Below, piece after piece: positions 37,623 to 46,960 of a stretch of 64,000 bases of DNA. This DNA is from Lachnospiraceae bacterium (GTDB lineage: Bacteria > Bacillota > Clostridia > Lachnospirales > Lachnospiraceae), in the NCBI GenBank assembly GCA_021199475.1, contig JAJQHZ010000022.1, positions 1 to 64,000 of the forward strand. Reading direction: 5' to 3'. Every line of letters starts with the position of its first letter. The first letter of the stretch is position 1. A program made the position numbers and the translations under genes. Below the pieces are notes generated by a model that was not told the DNA's origin, did not search any database, and saw only the letters and a program-made list of their open reading frames with translations.

Positions 37623-37692
37623 GTCTGTACTCGCGAAGCGGGTATAGACGAAGGCCGCGCCAATCGCTAAACGATTTTCTATTGCGCGGCTT
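37623..37692. repeat. Palindromic intergenic element
   Basis: Two adjoining hairpins: GTCTGTACTCGC-GAA-GCGGGTATAGAC and AAGGCCGCGCCAAT paired with ATTGCGCGGCTT. The core CGCGAAGCGG followed two bases later by TATAG also occurs (reverse strand) in the element at 21282-21447. Confidence 0.55.
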
Positions 37693-37775
37693 CCATTATA
37701 GAATTGCAAATTTCGTTTGTCAATCAGGCGAGGCTTTCTTTTTATTTTTTAATATTTTTTTCACAGTTCAAAATA

Positions 37776-37817
37776 GCAAAAAAAACAGGGCAGCAAGGAT
37801 TTCTCCCTGCCGCCCTG
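37776..37817 (-). terminator. Terminator of leuS
   Basis: CAGGGCGGCAGGG, a short loop, CCTTGCTGCCCTG and then T8 on the minus strand, about 80 bases past the leuS stop. Confidence 0.9.
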
Positions 37818-37897
37818 CAGACGTATTTGTATAAATTATAGATGTATGCACCTGTGAATCCACGGATGCCATACCACCATTCATCCGTTCGTTATCA

Positions 37898-40315
37898 TCA
37901 CGGCTTCACGACAATGTTCACAATTTTCTTCGGGACGTAGATTTCCTTTACGACCGTACCGGCCAGCTTCGCGCCGAGCGCTTCCTTGCCCTGCGCAATC
38001 GCGTCTTCCTTCGCGATGTCCACCGGAATGGAAATAACGGCCTTCGTCTTTCCATTGATCTGTACCGGAATCTCAATTTCATCGTCTTTCATCGCTTCCG
38101 CATCCGCTTCCGGCCATGTGGTGTGGAAGACGGAATCAGTATGGCCATACATCTCCCAGAGTTCCTCAGAGATATGAGGAGCAAACGGAGCCAGCAGCGT
38201 GATAAAGGTCTCAATCGTCTCGCGGTCCACGCCACCCGATTTCCGGGAAATCTCGATCAGACGGTTGTTGTACTCCATGAATCCGGAGATAACCGTATTC
38301 AGGCTGAAGCTTTCCAGACGCTGGGTAATGTCATAAACCAGCTTATGGCGAACCTTTACCATCTCTTTCGTCTCAGCGACATTTGCCTCCAGGCTGTCGC
38401 ACGCAAGCTTCCAGAACCGGTTCAGGAAGCGGTAGACACCGTCAATGCCGCGGTCATCCCATTCCGCATCCAGTTCAGGAGGACCTACGAACAATTCATA
38501 CATACGCAGAGAGTCGCAGCCATAGTCGCGCACCAGGTCGTCTGGTGAAACAACATTCCCCTTGGACTTACTCATTTTGATCCCGTTTTTGCCGGTGATC
38601 ATGCCCTGATTAAACAGCTTCTGGAACGGCTCGTCAAAATCAATCACGCCGATGTCGCACAGGAACTTTGTGTAGAAGCGGGAATACAGGAGGTGCAGCA
38701 CCGCGTGCTCCACTCCGCCGATGTACATATCGACCGGAAGGTATTTGTCCGCTTTCTCTCTGGAAACCAGCTCTTTGTCATTTTTATTATCTACATAGCG
38801 CAGGAAGTACCACGAAGAGCCTGCCCACTGCGGCATCGTATTGGTCTCGCGCTTTGCATCCGCACCGCAGACCGGGCACTTGCAGTTCACCCACTCATCG
38901 ATCGCCGCCAGCGGAGATTCGCCTGTGCCGGTCGGCTCATAGGACTCCACCTCCGGCAGGCGCAGCGGCAGCTCCTCCTCCGGCACCGGAACATTCCCGC
39001 AGTGCGGGCAGTGAATGATCGGAATCGGCTCGCCCCAGTAGCGCTGACGGGAAAATACCCAGTCACGCAGCTTGTAGTTTACCGTCGCACGGCCAATGCC
39101 CATTTTTTCGATAATATGGGGAGCCTCTTTCTTCAGCACAGCAGACTCCATGCCATTCCACTCACCGGAGTTGATCATCGTACCGGAAGCAGCCGTGTAG
39201 GCCTCGGTCATATCCTCGATCTCCTGGCCGTCCTTCGCGATGACCTGAATGATCGGGATATCAAACTTCTTCGCAAACTCAAAGTCGCGGTCGTCATGCG
39301 CCGGTACGCACATGATCGCGCCGGTACCATAGTCGGCCAGTACATAATCCGAAAGCCAGATCGGAATCTTCTTGCCATTCAGCGGATTAACCGCATAAGA
39401 GCCGGTAAATACGCCAGTCTTCTCTTTGTCCTGCATCCGGTCTACATTTGAGCGCATGGAAGAATCAAAGATATACTGCTCCACCGCGTCTCTGGTCTCA
39501 TCCGTCGCCAGGGAAGCCGCCAGCTGATGCTCCGGAGCGAGCACCATAAAGGTCGCGCCGTGCAGCGTATCCGGGCGGGTCGTATAGACTGTAATCTTTT
39601 CATCCCTGCCATCGACCGGAAATTCCACTTCCGCACCGTAGGACTTTCCAATCCAGTCGGTCTGCATCTTCTTTACCTTCTCCGGCCAGTCCAGCTTGTC
39701 CAGGTCGTTCAGGAGACGGTCCGCGTATTTCGTAATGCGCAGCATCCACTGGCGCATATTCTTCTTCGTCACCGGAGAACCGCAGCGCTCGCAGCAGCCA
39801 TTCACGACCTCTTCATTCGCCAGTCCGGTCTTGCAGGACGGGCACCAGTTGATCGGGAATTCCTTCTCATACGCAAGCCCTTCCTTGAACATCTTTACAA
39901 AGATCCACTGTGTCCACTTATAGAATTCCGGATCGGTCGTGTTGACCTCACGGTCCCAGTCATAGATTGCGGAGATATCATTGATCTGCTTCTTGATATT
40001 CTTCACATTCTCCGCAGTGGAAATCGCCGGATGGATGTGCTTTTTAATCGCGTAATTCTCTGCCGGCAGGCCAAACGCGTCCCATCCCATCGGATGGATC
40101 AGATAGTATCCCTGCATCAGCTTGTATCTGCTCCAGACATCAGAAATCACATACCCTCTCCAGTGGCCCACGTGAAGACCATTTCCGGACGGATAAGGAA
40201 ACATATCCAGACAATAATATTTCGGCTTCTTGCCATCATCCACATTCACCGGGTGCTCTTCCCAGTGTGCTCTCCATTTCTGCTCGATGGCTCTGTGATT
40301 GTATGGTGCTGCCAT
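37898..40315 (-). CDS. leuS: Leucyl-tRNA synthetase
   Basis: Class I synthetase charging tRNA-Leu. Motifs: MFPYPSGNGLHVGHWRGY (HIGH equivalent HVGH), the Zn site CxxC in NWCPSCKTGLANEEV, the editing domain with TTRPDTLHGATFMV, and KMSKSKGNVVSPDDL (KMSKS). From the ATG at 40315 it has 805 residues, normal; the track start is too early. The ribosome site is GAGGAGGG. The leader of about 170 bases shows no T-box signature, which is worth noting because leuS often has one in Firmicutes. Confidence 0.97.
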   Translation of the reverse strand: MAAPYNHRAIEQKWRAHWEEHPVNVDDGKKPKYYCLDMFPYPSGNGLHVGHWRGYVISDVWSRYKLMQGYYLIHPMGWDAFGLPAENYAIKKHIHPAISTAENVKNIKKQINDISAIYDWDREVNTTDPEFYKWTQWIFVKMFKEGLAYEKEFPINWCPSCKTGLANEEVVNGCCERCGSPVTKKNMRQWMLRITKYADRLLNDLDKLDWPEKVKKMQTDWIGKSYGAEVEFPVDGRDEKITVYTTRPDTLHGATFMVLAPEHQLAASLATDETRDAVEQYIFDSSMRSNVDRMQDKEKTGVFTGSYAVNPLNGKKIPIWLSDYVLADYGTGAIMCVPAHDDRDFEFAKKFDIPIIQVIAKDGQEIEDMTEAYTAASGTMINSGEWNGMESAVLKKEAPHIIEKMGIGRATVNYKLRDWVFSRQRYWGEPIPIIHCPHCGNVPVPEEELPLRLPEVESYEPTGTGESPLAAIDEWVNCKCPVCGADAKRETNTMPQWAGSSWYFLRYVDNKNDKELVSREKADKYLPVDMYIGGVEHAVLHLLYSRFYTKFLCDIGVIDFDEPFQKLFNQGMITGKNGIKMSKSKGNVVSPDDLVRDYGCDSLRMYELFVGPPELDAEWDDRGIDGVYRFLNRFWKLACDSLEANVAETKEMVKVRHKLVYDITQRLESFSLNTVISGFMEYNNRLIEISRKSGGVDRETIETFITLLAPFAPHISEELWEMYGHTDSVFHTTWPEADAEAMKDDEIEIPVQINGKTKAVISIPVDIAKEDAIAQGKEALGAKLAGTVVKEIYVPKKIVNIVVKP

Positions 40316-40484
40316 TTTTTCAGTCCCTCCTCTATTTGCCCGTGTCCGGTGCCAATCTCCTATACAGGACACAGACCTTGTTCCAATTCCAAAGGGAATC
40401 CGGAACACTGCCGCGCTGCTGCGCAGCTTTCTATTTCACTCAAACGCTATTCTATGCCAGAGACACTGGCTTTGTCAAGAAATT

Positions 40485-42434
40485 CTACCGATAATTCTTT
40501 ATAATAATCTGCAGAGACCGTCTCCCCATGTACTCATTGATGGACGGATAATAGGTAAAATCCATCTTGACGCGGTTGCTACGTCCCCAGAACAGATTCT
40601 GAACCTCTGTTTCGCCATATTTTTCAATCAGATAATTCTTTAGCGGCTCCGGATCTCCAAAATAAAGAGCGTCGATGCCGTATCCCTGCCGGTTCTGCGC
40701 CCGCATTTTTACAACATTTTTATTCCTCCCGATCACACGGGCGGACACCACAAACAGAGAGGTATCCGCGAACAGCGGTTTTTCATTCCCCTTCCCGAAC
40801 GGTTCCAGCAAGGAGATCTCCTCCACGACCTTTCCGGATATGTAATTGATCGGCATGGGCACATCAATGCTGACTTTCTCGGACAGCTGATCCTCTGTCA
40901 GCGTACAATTTTCATTCAGACGGCGGCGCATTTCCGGAATACGCTCCTTTTCAAGCGAAAAACCGGCGGCCATCGGATGTCCGCCAAATTTCGTGAAGAG
41001 ATCCTGAACCTTCACCATCTCCTCGAACATCGAATATGCCTCAATCGACCGGCCGGAGCCCTTTGCCATAGGCGACTCACAGATGCCGTCCGCACAATCG
41101 GTCAAAGCTGCTTCCCTGCATGCATCCTCATCCGCACAGGCCTCCTTTTCCGCAAACGAATCTCCGGAATGATTCTGCGGCTTTGCATTCGTTATCACAA
41201 ACGTCGGCTTATAATATCGCTCCCGCAGCCGACCCGCCACGATTCCCGCTATACTCTCATGACAATTGGGCAGGTACAGAACCAGTACCCGGTCCTCCTG
41301 ATAGCTTTCCTCCGCCTCGATCAAAGCGCAGGCTTCCTTTTCCGCCTGCTCAGTGAGCATTTTCCGCTCATCGTTCAGCTCCTTCAGCTTCGCAGCAATC
41401 TCCTCCGCCTCTTCTCTCGTTTTCGAAAGCAGAAGACGCAGGGAGCGCTTGGCCGTATCCAGACGGCCGCTCGCGTTGATGCAGGGACCCAGAACGAACC
41501 CGATGTGATAGGAGGTGATGGAAGCTGGTTCCAGATTGTTTGCCCGAATCAGAGCCGCCATCCCCTCATTTTTCGTCTTTCGAAGACGCGCAAGTCCCTC
41601 TTTGACCAGTATCCGGTTCTCACCGTCCAGGTCCATCACATCACCGACCGTCGCGAACCCGGCAAACGCCAGCAGCTCATCGACGGTCGCTGCAAACCCA
41701 TCCGGGGTCTGTTTATTCACACGGCCGAGTTCGCTGACCACCTTCCATGCGACAGCGGCTCCGCAAAGCTTTTTGTAAGGATAGAGGCAGCCCGGCTGAT
41801 GCGGATTGACAATGATGTCCGCCGGAGGCAGACGATAGATACGGTTCTCTCCCGGTGTGGAAATCCGTACCGCCGGGTCCGCTGCGGCTTCTTCTCCCTC
41901 ATCCGTAAAAAGAGGTTCATGGTGATCCGTCACAATCACGGTCATGCCTTTTTCTTTCGCGAACGCGATTTCGTCGATCGCAGCGATTCCATTATCACAG
42001 GTAAGAATGGTATCGACCTGCTCCTGGTAAGCGAGCTCAATCAGATGCAGATTCAGCCCATAGCCATCCTTCATCCGGTCCGGAATCTCATAATCCACAC
42101 ATCCGCCGCACTCGCTGATGGAGCGATACAGAATATAGGTCGCGCAGACCCCGTCAATGTCATAATCGCCAATGATGCGGATTTTCTTCTTTTCATGTAT
42201 CTTTTGCAGAATCAGCTCCGCCGCCTCCCGGCAGCCCTTCATCAAGCTGGGATCATAAAGATTGTTCAATCCGCCGTGCAGGTAGTTCTCAATCGCCTCC
42301 ATGCCGATGATCCCGCGGTTCCGTATCAGACGCGCGGTCACCTGATCAATTCCAAAGCCAGCCGCAATCGAGGCAAAATCCGCCTTCTTCGCGGCTACAT
42401 ACCATTTTTCCTTCTTGTTCTTCCCTGATGCCAT
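40485..42434 (-). CDS. recJ: Single-stranded-DNA exonuclease RecJ
   Basis: 5'-3' exonuclease of recombination and repair, DHH phosphoesterase family. Motifs: IIGDYDIDGVCATYILYR, LTCDNGIAAIDEI, VIVTDHHEP (DHH), and FVLGPCINASGRLDTAKRSL, then GGHPMAAGFSLEKE. It has 649 residues. A hydrophilic insert near residues 415-460 (SFAEKEACADEDACREAALT...) is Cys- and acid-rich and interrupts the second (DHHA1-like) domain. Downstream of secDF, separated from it by a terminator. Confidence 0.93.
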   Translation of the reverse strand: MASGKNKKEKWYVAAKKADFASIAAGFGIDQVTARLIRNRGIIGMEAIENYLHGGLNNLYDPSLMKGCREAAELILQKIHEKKKIRIIGDYDIDGVCATYILYRSISECGGCVDYEIPDRMKDGYGLNLHLIELAYQEQVDTILTCDNGIAAIDEIAFAKEKGMTVIVTDHHEPLFTDEGEEAAADPAVRISTPGENRIYRLPPADIIVNPHQPGCLYPYKKLCGAAVAWKVVSELGRVNKQTPDGFAATVDELLAFAGFATVGDVMDLDGENRILVKEGLARLRKTKNEGMAALIRANNLEPASITSYHIGFVLGPCINASGRLDTAKRSLRLLLSKTREEAEEIAAKLKELNDERKMLTEQAEKEACALIEAEESYQEDRVLVLYLPNCHESIAGIVAGRLRERYYKPTFVITNAKPQNHSGDSFAEKEACADEDACREAALTDCADGICESPMAKGSGRSIEAYSMFEEMVKVQDLFTKFGGHPMAAGFSLEKERIPEMRRRLNENCTLTEDQLSEKVSIDVPMPINYISGKVVEEISLLEPFGKGNEKPLFADTSLFVVSARVIGRNKNVVKMRAQNRQGYGIDALYFGDPEPLKNYLIEKYGETEVQNLFWGRSNRVKMDFTYYPSINEYMGRRSLQIIIKNYR

Positions 42435-42492
42435 TTTTTCCCCTTTTCCCGAACCAGATAAACCGAAACCGTTCTTATATTATTATGTAAAA

Positions 42493-42521
42493 ACCAGCCG
42501 GAAGAGTTTCTCTCCCGGCTG
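42493..42521 (-). terminator. Terminator of secDF
   Basis: CCAGCCGGGAGAG-AAA-CTCTTCCGGCTGG followed by TTTTT on the minus strand, 18 bases past the secDF stop. Confidence 0.9.
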
Positions 42522-42538
42522 GCAGCTATCCTTGCAGA

Positions 42539-44854
42539 TTATCTCTTCTTCTTTTTCTTCTTTCCCGTGCTCTTCGGGGAGCCGGAAGCCTTCTGCTTTG
42601 CGGATGTCCCCTGCGCATTGGAAGCAGAAGTGGAATCAGAAGCCTGTGACTGAACTGCCGCTGCGCCTTTCGCTTCTGCATTACCAGCAGCAGGAGCCGT
42701 ACCTTCTGCCGTCGCACTGGCCGCAGCATGGGATTTCATCACATACCAGAGAGAACCGGTCACGCACACGGACGAGTAAGCGCCCGCAACCACGCCGACC
42801 ATCAGCGGCAGTGCGAATTCCTTAATCGTCGCCACACCAATCACGTACAGCATAAAGATCGTGATAAAGGTAGTAAACGATGTATAGATGCTTCGAGTCA
42901 GTGTCTGTGTCACACTCTCATTCACAATTTCCGCCAGCGGAGCACCTGCCATTACCTTCTGATTCTCGCGGATACGGTCAAAGATGACGATCGTGGCATT
43001 AATGGAATAACCGACAATGGTCAGCATGCAGGCGATGAAGGTACTGCCAATCGCAATCCGTACAATCGCATAGCAGGCAAATACCACAAGCACGTCATGC
43101 AGCAGTGCCAGAACCGCACTTCCCGCGAAACGCACATCATGGAAACGAATCGTAATATAAATCAGCATGCAGAGTGCAGCTACGATTACAGCAACCACAG
43201 CGTCCTGACGCATTTCATTGCTGACGGTCGCGGAGATGGATTCATAGGTAATCGCCGTCGCATCCAGATCATAGGCCTCCTGCAATGCCTCTGACACCTC
43301 TTCGCGCTGATCCAGGTCCAGCACGTTGGTCTTAATATAGACGTCCGAAGAACCCTGCACCGTCTGGAACTGTACCTCAGCATCTCCGGTCACTTCTGTG
43401 AAAATCGGCTTCACATCCGCTTCCAGCTCGTCCAGCGTCATTTCTTCATTAAATGTAACCGTCGTAGACGTACCGCCCTTGAAATCCAGACTCAGGTTCA
43501 GCACACCGTTCCCCATCGCTGCATTGATCCCCATGAATGCCGGGCCAAGCAGAATCAGAACCAGAGAAATCGCGAAAAACGTGCGGCGGTGTCCAACGAA
43601 ATCAAATGTCTTGAAGGTTCTTGCCTTCCCATAATACTTCTCATCCCGGAAGCCAATCTGATACAGGGCATTGATAATCAGTCTGGCAATAATCAGCGCG
43701 GTAATCATAGAAAGCACAATACCAAGCGCCAGAGTCTGGGCAAAACCCTTCACACTTCCGGTTCCAAGCATATTCAGGACAAAAGCAGCAATCAGTGTCG
43801 TCACGTTGCCGTCCAGAATCGCGCTGAACGCTTTTTTAAATCCGGTATCAATCGCACCCTTTACGGACTTCCCGGCGGATATCTCTTCACGGATACGCGC
43901 GTAAATGATTACGTTGGCGTCGACCGCCATACCAATCGTCAGGATGATACCGGCGATACCCGGAAGCGTCAGGGTCAGGTCAAACCCATTGATGCAGATC
44001 AGGAACATACAGATGTAAAGCAGCAGACAGAAGGCTGCTACAACACCGGGCAGAGCGTACACAACAATCATGAAAATCATCACAATCGCAATACCAATCC
44101 CACCGGCGATCAGGCTGGTCTTGATCGCATTCTGGCCAAGCTGCGCTCCGACCACCTTTGAACTGAGCTCTTCAAGCTCCAGGGAAAGTGCACCGATGCG
44201 GATGGATGATGCAAGGCTCTGCGCCTCTTCTACACCGCTCATACCGGAGATAATCGCTGTACCGCCCGTGATCGCCTCATTCACGACCGGAGCACTGATG
44301 ATTTCATCATTATAAACGATATAAATATAATTCCCTACATTTTCCGACGTAGCAGTAGCAAATGCTTCTTTTCCGGAACTGGTCAGTTCCAGCTGCACGA
44401 CATATTCGGTATTCCCGAGATCATCCTGCTGCGTCGCGGCGGAAGCCGTATCAATGTCCGACCCGGTCAGGACCACCGTGCCGTCTTCCAGCTGGAATTC
44501 CAGAGAACCGGGCTGTCCCAGCTCCTCGAGAACCGCATTAACATCCGACACACCCGGAATCTCAATGTTGATCCGGTCAGAGCCTTCCTGATATACGTTC
44601 GCCTCTGTGCTGTAGGTATCCGCACGCTGCTGCAGCTTGTATACCGTGTCGCTCATCTCTTCCGCGGTCGGATTTTCATCCACGACCTGATACGTCACGC
44701 TGACACCGCCGGACAGATCCAGCCCCAGGATGATGTTTTTTGCCGAGCCCTTACTCTGCGGTCCGAGACCGACCACAGTGACAACGGCAAAAAAGACCAG
44801 CAGCACCGCCATCAGAATGAGCGTGACCCTCGCGCTCTTCTTATTCATTTTCAT
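42539..44854 (-). CDS. secDF: Protein translocase subunits SecD and SecF, fused
   Basis: RND-type membrane protein that uses the proton or sodium gradient to complete Sec export. One chain of about 771 residues. SecD part: first membrane segment, GLDLSGGVSVTYQVV, and IGMAVDANVIIYARIREE. SecF part: LDFKGGTSTTVTF and TIVGYSINATIVIFDRIREN. Twelve membrane segments are expected. The C-terminus is a low-complexity A/S/T-rich tail ending in K-K-K-K-K-K-R. The start at 44854 follows TGAGGAGG. It lies 24 bases after the SCIFF maturase stop, so it is probably in that operon. Confidence 0.95.
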   Translation of the reverse strand: MKMNKKSARVTLILMAVLLVFFAVVTVVGLGPQSKGSAKNIILGLDLSGGVSVTYQVVDENPTAEEMSDTVYKLQQRADTYSTEANVYQEGSDRINIEIPGVSDVNAVLEELGQPGSLEFQLEDGTVVLTGSDIDTASAATQQDDLGNTEYVVQLELTSSGKEAFATATSENVGNYIYIVYNDEIISAPVVNEAITGGTAIISGMSGVEEAQSLASSIRIGALSLELEELSSKVVGAQLGQNAIKTSLIAGGIGIAIVMIFMIVVYALPGVVAAFCLLLYICMFLICINGFDLTLTLPGIAGIILTIGMAVDANVIIYARIREEISAGKSVKGAIDTGFKKAFSAILDGNVTTLIAAFVLNMLGTGSVKGFAQTLALGIVLSMITALIIARLIINALYQIGFRDEKYYGKARTFKTFDFVGHRRTFFAISLVLILLGPAFMGINAAMGNGVLNLSLDFKGGTSTTVTFNEEMTLDELEADVKPIFTEVTGDAEVQFQTVQGSSDVYIKTNVLDLDQREEVSEALQEAYDLDATAITYESISATVSNEMRQDAVVAVIVAALCMLIYITIRFHDVRFAGSAVLALLHDVLVVFACYAIVRIAIGSTFIACMLTIVGYSINATIVIFDRIRENQKVMAGAPLAEIVNESVTQTLTRSIYTSFTTFITIFMLYVIGVATIKEFALPLMVGVVAGAYSSVCVTGSLWYVMKSHAAASATAEGTAPAAGNAEAKGAAAVQSQASDSTSASNAQGTSAKQKASGSPKSTGKKKKKKR

Positions 44855-44878
44855 AATCGTCTTCCTCCTCACTAGGTA

Positions 44879-46486
44879 TTACAGTTCCGCCTGCGCGGCT
44901 TTCATCATGATTGCGCACTCGACGCGCTTGCGCTGAAGCTCACAGCCGATGTCATAGGTATCCTGAATGGTTCCATGAAAATTGTAAGAATTCGCCGCGC
45001 AGCCGCCGCTGCAATAGAACTTCGCGAAGCAATTCCGGCATTTTTCTTTCGTATAGACATTGCAGCCCCTGAACTGATCCACAATATCCGGGCGTGTCAC
45101 GCCCTCGTCTACATTCCCCATCAAATACTCTTCATGTCCGACAAACTGGTGGCATGGATACAAATCCCCCCATGGAGTCACAGCAAGATATTCCGTGCCG
45201 GATCCGCAGCCCGACAACCGCTTATAAACGCACGGTCCACCAGTTAAATCTATCATAAAATGGAAAAAAGTAAAGCCCTTTCCTTCTTTTTCCCGTTTTA
45301 CCATTTCCGCGGCCAGCCGGTCATATTCCGAAAAAATCTGCGGAATGTCTTCCGGACGAATCGCATATTCCTCTGTCTCATCCGCCACAACCGGTTCTAC
45401 CGATATACGGTCAAACCCTTCATCCGCCAGATGCAGCACGTCGCTGCAAAAGTCCAGATTGTGGCGCGTGAATGTTCCGCGCACATACCAGGTTTTTTCA
45501 TCGGAAACCCTCTTCTCCGACCGAAGCTCCACAAAATGTTTGAATTTCGGCATAATCAGATCATAGCTGCCCTTTCCGCTCCGGAACGGACGCATATAGT
45601 CATGCACCTGCGGACGGCCGTCAATGCTGAGGACAACGTTTGCCATCTCCTGATTCAGAAATTCCATAATCTCGTCATTTAAAAGCACGCCGTTTGTCGT
45701 CATCGTAAAGCGGAAATTTTTATTATGTATCTTTTCCTGCTCCCTGCCGTACCGGACCAGATCTTTCACGACCTGCCAGTTCATCAGGGGCTCCCCGCCG
45801 AAGAAGTCTACCTCCAGATTGCGCCGCGAACCGGAATTCGCAATCAGAAAATCCAGAGCCTTTTTCCCGACCTCATAGCTCATCAGCGCCCGTCTGCCGT
45901 GGTACTCACCTTCCTCTGCAAAGCAATAGCGGCAGGCCAGGTTGCAGTCATGCGCAATGTGCAGGCAGAGCGCCTTGACGACCGTCTTTCGTGCCTTGTA
46001 ATCCATGATCGAGTTTTCATAAATGTCTTCGGTAAACAGTACGCCCATACGGGCCAGCTGCCCGCATTCATCCAGAGACTCCCGAAGCTCCTTCGCGGTA
46101 TAACGCCCGGAAAGCGCATTCAAGACCGCATTCTCGATTTCCGGCGTCCATACCCGGTTCGTCTCCTCTCTGCTCCCGCCCCCATCCGGCAGCTCCCGGC
46201 ATTCCTCTTTCGAAGAAGTCAGAGCCTCGCAAGCAATATGCTCCTCCCCGGCATCTATGGTCTCTTCATTCAAGACCGGTTCTGCATCTGCGCAGTCCGC
46301 GCACTCCGTCTGCGTGCAAGTAAAAGCAGCATGCGCGCTGCCTTGAACGGACTCTTTCTCCCTGCATGACAGATTCGCGTCCAGCTGGGCTATCACATCA
46401 TAAGTCACATCATCAACGACATGGACCGCGCCGCTGTTGACATCCAGTACTATATTGTAACCATTGTTCCGATACTGGTGAATCAC
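44879..46486 (-). CDS. scfB: Radical SAM SCIFF-peptide maturase (thioether-forming)
   Basis: Predicted to install thioether links in the SCIFF peptide encoded next door. It has an N-terminal peptide-recognition segment (GYNIVLDVNSGAVHVVDDVT), the radical SAM C-x3-C-x2-C in HDCNLACRYCFAEEG, and a C-terminal SPASM domain with clustered cysteines (CNVYTKEKCRNCFAKFYCSG...) for auxiliary clusters. It has 535 residues, longer than usual; residues about 37-108 are an insert with six cysteines. The start is GTG at 46484-46486 with CGAGG upstream. Confidence 0.93.
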   Translation of the reverse strand: MIHQYRNNGYNIVLDVNSGAVHVVDDVTYDVIAQLDANLSCREKESVQGSAHAAFTCTQTECADCADAEPVLNEETIDAGEEHIACEALTSSKEECRELPDGGGSREETNRVWTPEIENAVLNALSGRYTAKELRESLDECGQLARMGVLFTEDIYENSIMDYKARKTVVKALCLHIAHDCNLACRYCFAEEGEYHGRRALMSYEVGKKALDFLIANSGSRRNLEVDFFGGEPLMNWQVVKDLVRYGREQEKIHNKNFRFTMTTNGVLLNDEIMEFLNQEMANVVLSIDGRPQVHDYMRPFRSGKGSYDLIMPKFKHFVELRSEKRVSDEKTWYVRGTFTRHNLDFCSDVLHLADEGFDRISVEPVVADETEEYAIRPEDIPQIFSEYDRLAAEMVKREKEGKGFTFFHFMIDLTGGPCVYKRLSGCGSGTEYLAVTPWGDLYPCHQFVGHEEYLMGNVDEGVTRPDIVDQFRGCNVYTKEKCRNCFAKFYCSGGCAANSYNFHGTIQDTYDIGCELQRKRVECAIMMKAAQAEL

Positions 46487-46614
46487 AGGTTTCTACCTCG
46501 CTCATATTCATAATTAAGTACATGCTGTTATTCTCTGTAACATAAAAACACGAAACAAAACCGTGCAGCACTGGAATCCGCGCGGCACGGTTCGGTTCTG
46601 ATTTTTCCATGGAT

Positions 46615-46758
46615 TTATTTATTGCTCTCGCAGGTCTGATTGCCTACCGTGCAGCTGGTCTTGCATGCTGACTGGCAGGAAGTCTGGCATTCGCCGCAGC
46701 CGCCCTTTTTGAGCGTGCTCTGCAAAGATCTGGTGTTTAATGTCTTGATATGCTTCAT
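46615..46758 (-). CDS. scfA: SCIFF (six cysteines in forty-five residues) ribosomal peptide precursor
   Basis: A 47-residue peptide with the conserved leader MKHIKTLNTRSLQSTLKKGG and six cysteines at positions 21, 24, 28, 32, 36 and 43. This family is nearly universal in Clostridia and is modified to a thioether (ranthipeptide) product of unclear function; quorum-like roles are proposed in the literature. The start at 46758 has GGAGG upstream, giving the standard length. The maturase gene follows after about 130 bases. The leader before it is packed with hairpins (46797-46914). Confidence 0.96.
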   Translation of the reverse strand: MKHIKTLNTRSLQSTLKKGGCGECQTSCQSACKTSCTVGNQTCESNK

Positions 46759-46796
46759 CGTCTGAATCCTCCTTGTATGTAATATCAGTGGCACAA

Positions 46797-46914
46797 TGGC
46801 CACCTGGCCACGTTATGCGAAGAAAAGCACTTCGCATAACACTCCAGAATCTGGCGATTCTGTCGTTGGCTTATCAAGAAAAGTCCGCAAGCGCACTTTT
46901 CTTCTGATAAGCCA
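46797..46914. repeat. Four consecutive palindromes in the SCIFF gene leader
   Basis: In order on the plus strand: TGGCC-ACCT-GGCCA; GTTATGCGAAG and CTTCGCATAAC with a 7-base loop; CAGAATC-TGGC-GATTCTG; and TGGCTTATCA...TGATAAGCCA with the inner stem AGAAAAGT/ACTTTTCT. They fill most of the gap between the AraC-type regulator and scfA. No coding potential. Confidence 0.85.
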
Positions 46915-46921
46915 TGTTACC

Positions 46922-46960
46922 ACAGAAACCGGGAAAATAAAAGCTTATTTTTAAAAACTT
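46922..46960 (-). terminator. Possible terminator of the AraC-type gene
   Basis: Minus strand AATAAAAG...CTTTTATTTT right after the stop codon. The stem is A/T-only and weak. Confidence 0.35.

Larger units (their letters stand above)
37533..37897. other. Intergenic region between leuS and the rhomboid-like gene
   Basis: It holds a palindromic cluster (37623-37692) and the leuS terminator (37776-37817), listed separately. I see no gene or tRNA in it. Confidence 0.6.

Noticed and set aside
40316-40484. T-box upstream of leuS
   Set aside because: I looked for TGGNACCGCG on the minus strand and did not find it; only G/C-rich palindromes are present.
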